DNA of 64,000 nucleotides, from the NCBI RefSeq assembly GCF_025380365.1, contig NZ_JAOCQF010000001.1, positions 1,600,245 through 1,664,244 on the forward strand, in the 5' to 3' direction. The notes below the pieces were generated by a model. It had not been told where the DNA came from, ran no database searches, and was given only the letters and a program-made list of their open reading frames with translations. This stretch comes from Albidovulum sediminis (GTDB lineage: Bacteria; Pseudomonadota; Alphaproteobacteria; Rhodobacterales; Rhodobacteraceae). A program made the position numbers and the translations under genes. Of the stretch, positions 55,156 to 63,955 are shown piece after piece; positions within the stretch are counted from its first letter, which is position 1; each line of letters starts with the position of its first letter.

Positions 55156-55695
55156 TCAGAGGGCGGCGCGCGCGCTGACCGCCTTCATCGCGTGGTGGAT
55201 CTCGTGCACGGCCGTCTCCGCCATCGAGCGGAACACCATGATGTCGAAGCTGCCCTTCTCCGGCGCGGTGAGGATCGCCATCATGTGGCCAAGCTGCGAT
55301 CGTGCGGCCTGTCCCGGCGCGAAGCCGCGCAGGTCAAGCGGCACGAGGCGGGCCAGCACATCGGCCGCCCCCGGCCCCTCAAGCCGCATCCGCGCCCAGC
55401 CGTCGGACTGGTCGGTCAGCGCGGCCAACCCGTCGAGCCCCTCCGGGTCGGCCCCGATCAGGAACGCCTGGTCGCGCCCGGTCCAGAGAATGGCGGCCGT
55501 CGCCGACGCGATCGCGGTGTTGGGCGCGGGCCAACCCAGGCCCAGTTTCTTGAGCGCTGTCGCCAGCTTCGCCCCCTGCCCCTTCAGCGGCGCGACCGAG
55601 GTCACGCGGTCGCCCACGATCTCGCGCAGCGTCAGCGCGCCGCAGGTCACCGGCAACAGCGCCTCGCACGGGGTCTTTTCGATCAGCCTAATCAC
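55156..55695 (-). CDS. soxG: Sarcosine oxidase gamma subunit
   Basis: Small subunit of heterotetrameric sarcosine oxidase. 179 residues from a GTG at 55693-55695 that overlaps the end of soxA by 8 bases. Characteristic stretches: LTLREIVGDRVTSVAPLKGQ and RMRLEGPGAADVLARLVPLD, then the C-terminal FDIMVFRSMAETAVHEIHHA. Confidence 0.93.
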   Translation of the reverse strand: MIRLIEKTPCEALLPVTCGALTLREIVGDRVTSVAPLKGQGAKLATALKKLGLGWPAPNTAIASATAAILWTGRDQAFLIGADPEGLDGLAALTDQSDGWARMRLEGPGAADVLARLVPLDLRGFAPGQAARSQLGHMMAILTAPEKGSFDIMVFRSMAETAVHEIHHAMKAVSARAAL

Positions 55696-58624
55696 GGGCG
55701 CGCCCTCCCTCGGGGTCGAAGAACACCGGGTTCACCACCTCGCACGGGATGTCGGTGCCGCGCAGATGATCGACCAGCCGCACGACCTCGCCATGGCGCG
55801 CGCGGCCGTTCTTCAGGAACGCAAGCCCCAGATGCGTCTTCAGCGTCGGCGACCAGCAGACCGAGGTGACATAGCCCTGATCGTTGGCCGAAACCGGCTT
55901 TGCGTCCTTTTCGAACAGGTGCGCCCCGGCGCCGAAGCCCTTGGCCGGCTGCACCGGGCGCAGGCCGACAAGCTGTTCGCGCTCCGGCCCCGACAGGCCC
56001 GGCCGTTCGCCGGCGGCCTTGCCGATACAGTCCTTCTTCTTCGATACCATACCCTGAAGCCCGATGTCGAAGGCGGTGGTGCGGCCGTGGATCTCGGCGT
56101 GGGTGATGAATCCCTTCTCGATCCGGAGGACGTTCAGCGCCTCCATCCCGTAGGCGGCACCGCCCATGCTTTCGGCCCGCGCGACCAGGTCGCGGAACAA
56201 CCCCTCGCCAAAGCGCGCGGGCACGGCGATCTCGTACCCCGCCTCGCCCGAGAAGGAGATGCGGAAGAGCCGCGCCGAGACGCCGCGAATCTCGATCCCG
56301 CCGCAGCCCATGAAGGGAAACGCGCCCTCATCGAGCGGCGCAAGCAGCATGGAGTTCAGAAGGTCGCGCGCGCGCGGGCCGGCGATGGCGAACTGCGCCC
56401 ATTGTTCGGTGACCGAGATCATCCGCACGTCCCAGTCCGGGCAATGCGCCTGGTGGACGAACTCCAGATGGCGCATGACGAGGCCGGCGGCGGCGGTCGT
56501 CGTCGTCATCAGGAAGTGGGTTTCGCCCAACCGCGCCGTGGTGCCGTCGTCCAGCACCATGCCGTCCTCACGCAGCATCAGCCCGTAGCGGACGCGGCCC
56601 ACCGGAAGGCTGGAGAAGGTGTTGGTATAGACGAAATCGAGGAAGCGGGCGGCATCACGCCCCTGGATGTCGATCTTGCCGAGGGTGGAGACATCGCAGA
56701 CCCCGACCGCCTGCCGCACCGCCATCACCTCGCGGTCGCAGGCCTCGCGCCAGGTCTTCTCGCCCGGTCGCGGGAAGTAGGAGGGGCGATACCACAGCCC
56801 CGCCTCGATCATCGGCGCGCCGCGCTCCACACTCGCCCTGTGCGAGGTGATGAAGCGTTGCGGCGCGAAACCGGCGCCCTGCCCACCGGCCCCCATCGCG
56901 GCGATGGAGACGGGGACATAGGGCGGGCGGAAGGTCGTCGTTCCGGTTTCAGGGATCGCGCGGCCCGTCGCGTCGGCCAGAACGGCAAGCGCCGCGATGT
57001 TGGAGTTCTTGCCCTGGTCCGGGGCCATGCCCTGCGTCGTATAGCGCTTCATGTGCTCGACCGAGCGGAAGTTTTCCTGCGCCGCCAGCCGCACGTCCTT
57101 CGTCGTCACGTCGTTGGCGAAGTCGAGCCAGGCGCGCCCCTTGCCGCCGGTCACTTCCCAGAAGGCGCGGATGCGCGCGCCGCCGTTTTCTGCCTGCGGC
57201 AGGTCGACGGCCGCCGCCTCCCGCCCGAGGTCGGACAGCGCGGCCTCGGCGGCGCGGCGGCCGTCCGCCAGCGCCCCGGCGGTCGTCATCACGCCCGCCG
57301 CCGCGCCGCAGGCGGTCAGGCCCGGCACCATGCCCGGCTTCGGCACGAAGGCGGCGATGCCCTCGTCCCAGGCCGGGCGGCCGTTCATGTGGCAGGCGAG
57401 ATGCAGCGCCGGGTTCCACCCGCCCGAGACGGCCAGGCAGTCGACCTCGATCTTCTCCTCGCCCGAGGGGGTGGTGACGGTGATCTCGCGCAGGCCCAGC
57501 CGGCCGCGGGTTCCGGTCACCTGCCCGCCCGCGATCAGGCGATAGCCCGCGGGCTGGGGCGCGTCGTCGCGCACGTCGATCAGCGCCGCCACCTCGACCC
57601 CCGCGGCAACCAGATCGCGCGCAGTGCGGTGGGCGTCGTCGTTGTTGCCGAATACCGCGACACGGCGGCCCGCGGCCACGCCCCAGCGGTTGAGGTAGGC
57701 GCGCACCGCGCCCGCGGTCATGATCCCCGGCCGGTCGTTCAACGGGAAGGCGATCTGGCGCTCGTGCGCGCCCGAGGCGAGGATGGCGCGCCGGGCGACG
57801 ATGCGCCAGAAACATTCGCGCGGCAGGTCGGCGGGCGCGTTCGCCAGGTGCAGGCCCACCCGTTCCAGCGCGCCGAAGGTGCCGCCGTCATAGGCGCCCG
57901 TGACCGTGGTGCGGACCATCAGGCGCACGTTCGGCAGCGCGCCAAGCTCGTCCAGCACCTCCGCCACCCAGGCGTGGCCGGGCTTGCCGCCCACCTCCTC
58001 GGTCTCGGCCAGAAGCCGGCCACCCATGCGCGCGTCCTCATCCGCGAGGATCACCTCGGCCCCTGCCCGCGCAGCCGTCAGCGCGGCCATCAGGCCCGCC
58101 GGCCCCGCGCCGATCACCAGAAGGTCGCAGAAGGCGAAGGCCTTTTCGTAGGGCTCGTCGTTGTGCCTGCCCGACAGCGCCCCCAGCCCCGCCGCCCGGC
58201 GGATCAGCGGCTCATAGAGCTTTTCCCAGAAGGCGCGCGGCCACATGAAGGTCTTGTAGTAGAAGCCCGCGCTGAAGAACGGCGCCAGAAGGTCGTTCAC
58301 CTCCATCGCGTCGAAGCCGAGCGAGGGCCAGCGGTTCTGGCTCTGCGCCATCAGGCCCTGGAAGATCTCCTGCGTCGTCGCGCGCACGTTCGGGACGGCG
58401 CGCGCGCCCTGGCCCACGGTGACCAGCGCGTTCGGCTCTTCCGATCCCGCCGTCATCACGCCGCGCGGGCGGTGATACTTGAACGAACGCCCGAACAGCC
58501 GGTTCCCCCCCGCCAGCAGCGCAGAGGCAAGCGTGTCGCCCTGAAACCCGGTGTATTCGCGCCCGTCGAAGCGGAACCCGACGGTCGTGCCCCGGTCAAC
58601 AAGACCCCTGCCCGCGATCCTCAT
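55688..58624 (-). CDS. soxA: Sarcosine oxidase alpha subunit
   Basis: 978-residue large subunit. The N-terminal 2Fe-2S-ferredoxin-like fold lacks an obvious cluster, as in the family (FRFDGREYTGFQGDTLASAL). An NAD-binding Rossmann fold has VIGAGPAGLMAALTAARAGA (about 170). The C-terminal half (about 590-978) is a GCV-T/aminomethyltransferase-like tetrahydrofolate-binding domain that captures the methylene group as 5,10-CH2-THF. The start shares ATGA with the soxD stop. Confidence 0.96.
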   Translation of the reverse strand: MRIAGRGLVDRGTTVGFRFDGREYTGFQGDTLASALLAGGNRLFGRSFKYHRPRGVMTAGSEEPNALVTVGQGARAVPNVRATTQEIFQGLMAQSQNRWPSLGFDAMEVNDLLAPFFSAGFYYKTFMWPRAFWEKLYEPLIRRAAGLGALSGRHNDEPYEKAFAFCDLLVIGAGPAGLMAALTAARAGAEVILADEDARMGGRLLAETEEVGGKPGHAWVAEVLDELGALPNVRLMVRTTVTGAYDGGTFGALERVGLHLANAPADLPRECFWRIVARRAILASGAHERQIAFPLNDRPGIMTAGAVRAYLNRWGVAAGRRVAVFGNNDDAHRTARDLVAAGVEVAALIDVRDDAPQPAGYRLIAGGQVTGTRGRLGLREITVTTPSGEEKIEVDCLAVSGGWNPALHLACHMNGRPAWDEGIAAFVPKPGMVPGLTACGAAAGVMTTAGALADGRRAAEAALSDLGREAAAVDLPQAENGGARIRAFWEVTGGKGRAWLDFANDVTTKDVRLAAQENFRSVEHMKRYTTQGMAPDQGKNSNIAALAVLADATGRAIPETGTTTFRPPYVPVSIAAMGAGGQGAGFAPQRFITSHRASVERGAPMIEAGLWYRPSYFPRPGEKTWREACDREVMAVRQAVGVCDVSTLGKIDIQGRDAARFLDFVYTNTFSSLPVGRVRYGLMLREDGMVLDDGTTARLGETHFLMTTTTAAAGLVMRHLEFVHQAHCPDWDVRMISVTEQWAQFAIAGPRARDLLNSMLLAPLDEGAFPFMGCGGIEIRGVSARLFRISFSGEAGYEIAVPARFGEGLFRDLVARAESMGGAAYGMEALNVLRIEKGFITHAEIHGRTTAFDIGLQGMVSKKKDCIGKAAGERPGLSGPEREQLVGLRPVQPAKGFGAGAHLFEKDAKPVSANDQGYVTSVCWSPTLKTHLGLAFLKNGRARHGEVVRLVDHLRGTDIPCEVVNPVFFDPEGGRARD

Positions 58625-58947
58625 TCCGGCTTTCCTTTCCTGCGCGGTTTCGGCTCGCCTTCGCCCGAAGGCCCGCCCTCGCCCGTTTGTCCGCGCTCGG
58701 CGAGAAGCCGCGTCGCGAGCACCGCGTGGGTGACGGTGTTGCGCGTCACCTCGATCCAGGCCGAACAGCCCATCTCGTGATACCAGAGGTCGCGGGTCTC
58801 GCCCGCGGGGTTGTCGCGCAGGTGCAGGTAGGCGTCCCAGGCCTCAGGCGCCGCACCCTCGGCCGGGCGGTCGGCATAGACGGCGTCGCCGTAGTAATAG
58901 AACTCGCGCCGGTCACGGTCGCCGCAGAGGGGGCAGGTGATACGCAT
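58621..58947 (-). CDS. soxD: Sarcosine oxidase delta subunit
   Basis: Zinc-binding small subunit, 108 residues from ATG 58945-58947 (MRITCPLCGDRDRREFYYYG); an upstream TTG gives five more. Zn ligands: the CPLC pair near the N-terminus with the later His and Cys of LWYHEMGCSAWI. The Lys/Arg-rich tail is long. It lies 11 bases after soxB. Confidence 0.95.
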   Translation of the reverse strand: MRITCPLCGDRDRREFYYYGDAVYADRPAEGAAPEAWDAYLHLRDNPAGETRDLWYHEMGCSAWIEVTRNTVTHAVLATRLLAERGQTGEGGPSGEGEPKPRRKGKPE

Positions 58948-58958
58948 ATCCTTGGCCT

Positions 58959-60209
58959 TCAATGCAGATTGTGCTGCGACCCGGTGCCTTCCTCGTCAAG
59001 AAGATGGCCCGTGGCAAAGCGGTCGAGGCGGAAGCGGCGGGCGACCGCGTGCGGTTCGCCCGTCGCCATCAGGTGGGCCATGCACCAGCCCGAGGCGGGC
59101 ACGGCCTTGAAGCCGCCGTAGTTCCAGCCGCAGTCGATGTAGAGCCCGTCGACGTGGGTCCGGTCGATGATGGGCGATCCGTCGGGCGTCATGTCCATGA
59201 TGCCGCCCCAGGACCGCAGGACCTTCGCCTTGCCGATCATCGGCATCAGCGTCATGCCCGCCTCCATGACGTGTTCCACCATCGGCAGGTTCCCCCGCGC
59301 GGCGTAGGAGGCGTAGAAATCGAGGTCGCCGCCGAAGACAAGGCCGCCCTTGTCGCTTTGAGAGATGTAGAAATGCCCCATGCCGAAAGAGACGACATGG
59401 TCGATGACGGGCTTCAGCCCCTCGGTCACGAAGGCCTGCAGGATGTGGCTTTCGACCGGCAGGCGCATCCCCGCCATCGCCGCGACCTGGCCGGAGCGGC
59501 CCGCCACGACGATGCCCACCTTCTTCGCCCGGATCGCGCCGCGCGTCGTCTGCACGCCGGTGACGCGTCCGCCCTCGATGTCGATCCCCGTCACCTCGCA
59601 GTTCTGGATCAGATCGACGCCGCGCCGGTCGGCGCCGCGGGCATAGCCCCAGGCGACCGCATCGTGGCGCGCGGTGCCGCCCCTGCGGTGCAAAAGCCCG
59701 CCATAGATCGGAAAGCGCGTCTGCTCGAAGTCGAGGTAGGGCAGATGCCGCCGCACCCCTTCGCGGTCCAGCAGTTCGGCATCGTCGCCCTGGTTGATCA
59801 TCGCGTTGCCGCGCCGGGCGAAGGCGTCGCGCTGACCGTCGGAGTGGAAGAGGTTTATGAGCCCGCGCTGCGAATGCATGACGTTGTAGTTGAGGTCGGC
59901 CTCAAGCCCCTCCCACAGCTTCAGCGAGTGGGAATAGAATTCCTGGTTGCCGGGCAGGAAGTAGTTGGCGCGCACGATGGTGGTGTTGCGTCCGACGTTG
60001 CCGCCGCCGAGGTAACCCTTTTCCAGCACCGCGATATTGGTCAGCCCGTGGTTCTTCGCAAGGTAATAGGCGGTCGACAGCCCGTGCCCGCCGCCGCCGA
60101 TGATGACGATATCATATTCCGCCTTCGGCTCGGGGTCGCGCCAGGCGGGGCGCCAGCCCTTGTTGCCGCCCAGGCCCTCGGCCAGGACCCTGAACCCCGA
60201 ATATCGCAT
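58959..60209 (-). CDS. soxB: Sarcosine oxidase beta subunit
   Basis: FAD/FMN catalytic subunit of 416 residues, ATG 60207-60209 (MRYSGFRVLAEGLGGNKGWR) with GGAGG upstream. FAD-binding DIVIIGGGGHGLSTAYYLAK (about 33-52). The HVVSFGMGHFYISQSDKGGL region and C-terminal GLYIDCGWNYGGFKAVPASG match SoxB. First gene of soxBDAG: sarcosine to glycine, formaldehyde equivalent captured on THF, H2O2 released. Confidence 0.97.
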   Translation of the reverse strand: MRYSGFRVLAEGLGGNKGWRPAWRDPEPKAEYDIVIIGGGGHGLSTAYYLAKNHGLTNIAVLEKGYLGGGNVGRNTTIVRANYFLPGNQEFYSHSLKLWEGLEADLNYNVMHSQRGLINLFHSDGQRDAFARRGNAMINQGDDAELLDREGVRRHLPYLDFEQTRFPIYGGLLHRRGGTARHDAVAWGYARGADRRGVDLIQNCEVTGIDIEGGRVTGVQTTRGAIRAKKVGIVVAGRSGQVAAMAGMRLPVESHILQAFVTEGLKPVIDHVVSFGMGHFYISQSDKGGLVFGGDLDFYASYAARGNLPMVEHVMEAGMTLMPMIGKAKVLRSWGGIMDMTPDGSPIIDRTHVDGLYIDCGWNYGGFKAVPASGWCMAHLMATGEPHAVARRFRLDRFATGHLLDEEGTGSQHNLH

Positions 60210-60319
60210 CGCTGCCTCCGCTTCGGCCACTTCAAGAGCCTAGGGCGCAGTGTTCCGTTCTGACAGATGCTTTCAAAAAACTTTGCGACAAATCGTGTCG
60301 CTTCCGGCACTCGGCCGGG

Positions 60320-60349
60320 AAAAACGCCGCGCCAGGGGCCGGCGCGGCG
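60320..60349 (-). terminator. Intrinsic terminator after the first TadG-like gene
   Basis: A perfect stem CGCCGCGCC/GGCGCGGCG (60341-60349 and 60325-60333) with a 7-base loop, followed in the minus-strand direction by five T (complement of 60320-60324). It lies 7 bases past the stop at 60357, giving a textbook Rho-independent terminator that separates this operon from soxB. Confidence 0.85.
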
Positions 60350-60356
60350 GTTCCTG

Positions 60357-61727
60357 TCAGTTCACCATCCGGAAATAGGACGCGTCATAGTTGTTGCCCA
60401 TCCCCGCGCCCGCGCAATAGCCGTAGGCCCCGTTCGAGGTCACGTCGATCTCTCCGCCCGCGACAAGTGAGATGCCTTCGACGCCGTTGGTGTTCGCCGT
60501 CAGTGCGATGTCCTGCGCGGAAATCAGCTGGCTGCCGTAGAATTCCACCCCGCTCGTCATCTTGATCGACCCCAGGCTCAGGATCTGCACGTCGCCGCCC
60601 GGGGCGCAGCCGTCGTCCTTGCCGATGATGATGTTCTGGGACGAACTGACGGCGTTGTTCTTGTCGGTGTTGGTGGACAGGATCACGGCATCCTCCAGCG
60701 TGGTGCCGTTCGCGAACTTGATCTGGCAGTTGGTGACCAGCGCCATCTGCCTGAACCAGTCGCCGTCGATGGTCAGCGTGCCGTTGCCGCCGTTGCAGGT
60801 CACCTGGTGCACGCGCCCGGTCTTGAAGCTGGTGGAGATCGACTTGTTGCCCTTGGGTGCTGCGACCGTCAGCAGGCTGGCATTGGTGATGTAGGACCGG
60901 TAGTAGGGCGAACCCGGCGTCATGATCCCGTATTTCGGATGGTCGGGGTCCAGAAGCCCCTCCTCTATATGGTTGACGCGGTCGAGGACTCGCAGCGCGT
61001 AGGAGGCGTCGCGCAGGGCCCGTTCCAGACCGATGTTCGAATTGAACCCCGACGCGGGCATGACAAGGTTGGCCTTGTCCGGCATCGACACGACCGAGCC
61101 GGTCTCGAACACGCTGTTTGAGTTCACCTCGACATGGGTCTGCGAATGGACGCAGAAGCCCGGCAGGTAGGTGTTGTTGCTTTGGGTGTCCACGCGGCCC
61201 TCGGCCATGAAGCCCTCGCGCGCGCAGCCCGGCAGATAGGTCTCGAACACAGAGCCGGCGGCGATGTCGAATTCGTCCTGACCGGCAAGGCGCAGGAACC
61301 AGGTGCCCAGGCTGTTGTTGCGCGAGGCATAGCGGCGGGTCGAGACGAAGACGGCCCCCTTCGAAGTGGCGCTGGGCGTGAAGGTATCGGTCGCCGCGTT
61401 CCAGGAGCCGAAGACGATATCCTCGGGCGTCAGCACGTTGCCGTAGCGCGAGGGCGGCATCATGTTCTCGGCCACCTCGATCGCCTTGGCCTTGGCGGTG
61501 TCGGCCGAATTCCATTCCCGTGACCAGAGGGCCGCATGGGCGGCGGAATCCGCCGTCGCCTGCAACTGCGTCCAGGTCTGGAAAGCGTTGCCCACGTCCA
61601 CGGCGAAGCCGCCGACGATCAGGCTGCACAGAAGCATCTGGAGGCTCAGCACCGAAATGCCGCCCCTGTCCCGCCGTGCCAACCGGCGGGCGTGGCGTCC
61701 GGTCCTTGCGGTTACTCCCAGTTGCAT
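60357..61727 (-). CDS. TadG-like Flp-pilus assembly protein, copy 1
   Basis: 456 residues, ATG 61725-61727 with GGGAGG upstream. The N-terminus has basic residues, then the membrane helix and TadG motif ISVLSLQMLLCSLIVGGFAV, DVGNAFQTWTQLQATADSAA. The exported part is long, rich in Asn/Ser/Gly and Cys pairs, with a beta-helix-like end (GDVQILSLGSIKMTSGVEFY). It closely resembles the next gene over its whole length. The family sits in or near the Tad pilus locus and is thought to be pseudopilin-like or envelope-associated. Confidence 0.85.
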   Translation of the reverse strand: MQLGVTARTGRHARRLARRDRGGISVLSLQMLLCSLIVGGFAVDVGNAFQTWTQLQATADSAAHAALWSREWNSADTAKAKAIEVAENMMPPSRYGNVLTPEDIVFGSWNAATDTFTPSATSKGAVFVSTRRYASRNNSLGTWFLRLAGQDEFDIAAGSVFETYLPGCAREGFMAEGRVDTQSNNTYLPGFCVHSQTHVEVNSNSVFETGSVVSMPDKANLVMPASGFNSNIGLERALRDASYALRVLDRVNHIEEGLLDPDHPKYGIMTPGSPYYRSYITNASLLTVAAPKGNKSISTSFKTGRVHQVTCNGGNGTLTIDGDWFRQMALVTNCQIKFANGTTLEDAVILSTNTDKNNAVSSSQNIIIGKDDGCAPGGDVQILSLGSIKMTSGVEFYGSQLISAQDIALTANTNGVEGISLVAGGEIDVTSNGAYGYCAGAGMGNNYDASYFRMVN

Positions 61728-61791
61728 AATGTAACCTCCCGCTGCATTACTGTTTCCAACTCGACCCTAGGTAGAGTGATATTCCAGACTG

Positions 61792-61833
61792 AAGCCCGCC
61801 GATCCCATGCACCTTGCAGGGACCGGCGGGCTT
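61792..61833 (-). terminator. Hairpin between the two TadG-like genes
   Basis: Arms AAGCCCGCCG (61792-61801) and CGGCGGGCTT (61824-61833) with a 22-base loop that has inner pairing. It lies 27 bases after the stop of copy 2. The minus-side tail has only two T before mixed sequence, so it may be a partial terminator that lowers copy 1 expression. Confidence 0.5.
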
Positions 61834-61859
61834 AACCTTCTTTTGTTTCGACCCGCCTG

Positions 61860-63239
61860 TTACCGCACCATGCGGAAGTACGGCGCCTCGTAGTTGTTCG
61901 CCATGCCGGCCCCGCCGCAGAAGCCGAAGGAGCCGTTGGACGTGATGCTGGCCTCGCCGCCGGCAACGAAGGACGCGCCCTCGATGCCGTCGTTGTTGGC
62001 CGTGGCGTAGATGTCGCCCGCGGCGATGAACTGGCTGCCGTAGACGTAGATGCCCGATGCCAGGTCGATACCGCCCTTGGTCAGGATCTGGACATCGCCG
62101 CCGTCAGTGCAGTCGTCGTTCTTGCCGAAGCGCACTCCGGAGCGTCCGTAAAACGACTTGTCGTCCAGGTTCGTGTTCAGGAACACCGCATCCTCGAGCG
62201 AGGCGCCCTCGCCCAAGTCCGTCCCGAACTGGATGCGGCAGTTGGTGACGATCACCATCTTGCGCAGCCAGTCGCCCTTGACCTGCTTGTGCTGGTTGTC
62301 GTTCCTGCAGTCCAGAACGTGGACGCGCCCCTCTTTGAAGTCGCCGGGGTCAAGCATAGTCTTGCCCTGGCCGTTGACCTTCACGGTGACCTTGCTGGTG
62401 ATGTAGCTGCGATAGTAGGGCGAATCCGGGTTCATGATCCCGTATTTCGCGTCGCTGGGGTTGAGGATCCCCTGCTCGATCTTGCTCAGGCGGTCGAGGA
62501 TGCGGATCGCATAGGACCCGTCGCGCAGGGCCTCGAACAGGCCCTGGTTCTGCTCGTATCCGGAATCCGGGATCACCACGTCCGACTTGTCGGGCATGGA
62601 TACGATGACGCCGGTGTTGAAGACGTTGTTGGAGTTGATCTCGACATGGGTCTGCGAGTGGATGCAGTAGCCGGGCTCATAGGTGTTGTTGCTTTGCGTA
62701 TCGACACGCTCCTGCGCCACGATGCCTTCGCGGAAGCAGGACGCGTAATAGGTCTCCCAGATCGAGCCGGAGCCGACGTCGAAGGACTCCTGCCCCGCAA
62801 GGCGCAGGAACCACGTCCCCAGTTCGTTGTTCTGGGATTCATACCGCCGGGTCGAAACGAAGACCGCATTCTTGGACAGCGAATTGGGCGTGAACTTGCC
62901 TGTCGATGCATCCCAGTCGCCGAAGACGATATCCTCGGGCTTCAGCACCGTGCCGTATTTCGAGGCCGGCATCATGTTGGTGGCGACCGTGATCGCCTTG
63001 GTCTTCGCCACGCTTGCCGTATTCCACTCGCGCGACCAGAGCGCGGCATGAGCGGCGGAGTCCGCGGTCGCCTGCAACTGGGTGTAGGCCTGGAAGCCGT
63101 TGCCCACGTCGACGGCGAAACCGCCGATCACGAGGCTCGCGATCAGCATCTGGAGGCTCAGAACGGTGATGCCGCCGCGCTCGGCGGCGGCGCGGCCGGT
63201 CACGGCCCGGGCAAGCGCGGCAAGGCGGGATTTCCTCAT
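61860..63239 (-). CDS. TadG-like Flp-pilus assembly protein, copy 2
   Basis: 459 residues; start overlaps the TadE-like stop (ATGA). Same architecture as copy 1: GGITVLSLQMLIASLVIGGF, GNGFQAYTQLQATADSAAHA, WFLRLAGQESFDVGSGSIWE, TQSNNTYEPGYCIHSQTHVE, and GDVQILTKGGIDLASGIYVY at the end. The two are tandem paralogues, separated by a hairpin and a fresh ribosome binding site. Confidence 0.88.
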   Translation of the reverse strand: MRKSRLAALARAVTGRAAAERGGITVLSLQMLIASLVIGGFAVDVGNGFQAYTQLQATADSAAHAALWSREWNTASVAKTKAITVATNMMPASKYGTVLKPEDIVFGDWDASTGKFTPNSLSKNAVFVSTRRYESQNNELGTWFLRLAGQESFDVGSGSIWETYYASCFREGIVAQERVDTQSNNTYEPGYCIHSQTHVEINSNNVFNTGVIVSMPDKSDVVIPDSGYEQNQGLFEALRDGSYAIRILDRLSKIEQGILNPSDAKYGIMNPDSPYYRSYITSKVTVKVNGQGKTMLDPGDFKEGRVHVLDCRNDNQHKQVKGDWLRKMVIVTNCRIQFGTDLGEGASLEDAVFLNTNLDDKSFYGRSGVRFGKNDDCTDGGDVQILTKGGIDLASGIYVYGSQFIAAGDIYATANNDGIEGASFVAGGEASITSNGSFGFCGGAGMANNYEAPYFRMVR

Positions 63240-63649
63240 TCGCTGAATCCTTCATCCAGTTGATCCGCCGTGACCCGCCAGTCGTTGTTGAAGGCATAGG
63301 CGATGCCCAACAGGTCCAGATCGGCCAGCGGCACGGTTACGGTGGTCGTGATCAGCCCGGCAACGTTCGTGGTGACCGCACTCGCGTTGGTGCTGATCGG
63401 CGCGATGCGGTTTTCGACATAGGTTTCGGTTTCGGCGTTGGTGGTCAGGCGGCGGATCGAATAGTTGCGGTTGCCGTCCTGGATGATCCGCATGATCCGC
63501 GACTGGTTGTTGAAGATCATCGAGATGTCGACCATCAGCGAAAACAGCCCGAGGAAGAACGGCAGCCACAGGATGACCTCGATCGTCGCGGCCCCGTTCT
63601 CGCGGTGCCAGAACCTGGCGACCCGACGATCAAGACGAAATGGCAACAT
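63236..63649 (-). CDS. TadE-like pilus assembly protein
   Basis: 137 residues from ATG 63647-63649 (MLPFRLDRRVARFWHRENGA) with AGGAGA upstream. The pseudopilin-type motif GAATIEVILWLPFFLGLFSL forms the membrane helix, and the exported C-terminus is beta-rich (VAGLITTTVTVPLADLDLLG). The translation overlap with the TadG-like copy 2 indicates joint assembly. Confidence 0.9.
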   Translation of the reverse strand: MLPFRLDRRVARFWHRENGAATIEVILWLPFFLGLFSLMVDISMIFNNQSRIMRIIQDGNRNYSIRRLTTNAETETYVENRIAPISTNASAVTTNVAGLITTTVTVPLADLDLLGIAYAFNNDWRVTADQLDEGFSE

Positions 63650-63955
63650 CGACGTCTCCTCAAAGCTGCCGTCCTGGCAGCCCCCCACACCCCGTCGATT
63701 TGGCGAAGAAAATCTGGCTAAAATTTGTCTAATCCCGGCCGGAGTGACGGCAAGCACCAGAAGAATCCACATATGCGCGGAGAAATCGGAGGATTTGGGT
63801 GGGATTGGGGCGAAGTAGGCAACAGTGGATGTAAAGGATTTACAACCTGCAGTTGATACTCAACAACTCAGAGTTGCGCACGGCAGTCCGCGGCCGGGGG
63901 CGCGAATCTGGCCCGCCCCCGGCGCCTCTCTCCCCACGATTGAAAAGCGCCCCGA
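63650..63955. promoter_or_regulatory. Promoter region upstream of tadE-like gene with three palindromes
   Basis: The gap is 306 bases. It holds three 13-base palindromes: GTAAAGGATTTAC (63831-63843), GTTGATACTCAAC (63852-63864) and CAACTCAGAGTTG (63864-63876, sharing a base with the second). These are operator-like. The rest shows no credible gene. Definite -35/-10 boxes were not identified. Confidence 0.45.
63893..63923. terminator. GC-rich hairpin at the end of the window
   Basis: Perfect 10-base arms GCCGGGGGCG and CGCCCCCGGC with an 11-base loop, 33 bases past the possible stop at 63956. No T-run on either side. It probably ends the upstream minus-strand gene. Confidence 0.5.

Noticed and set aside
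53180-58780. 1866-codon open frame on the plus strand
   Set aside because: Lies opposite dnaG, soxG and soxA, all with clear family motifs; the translation looks like antisense GC-rich sequence.
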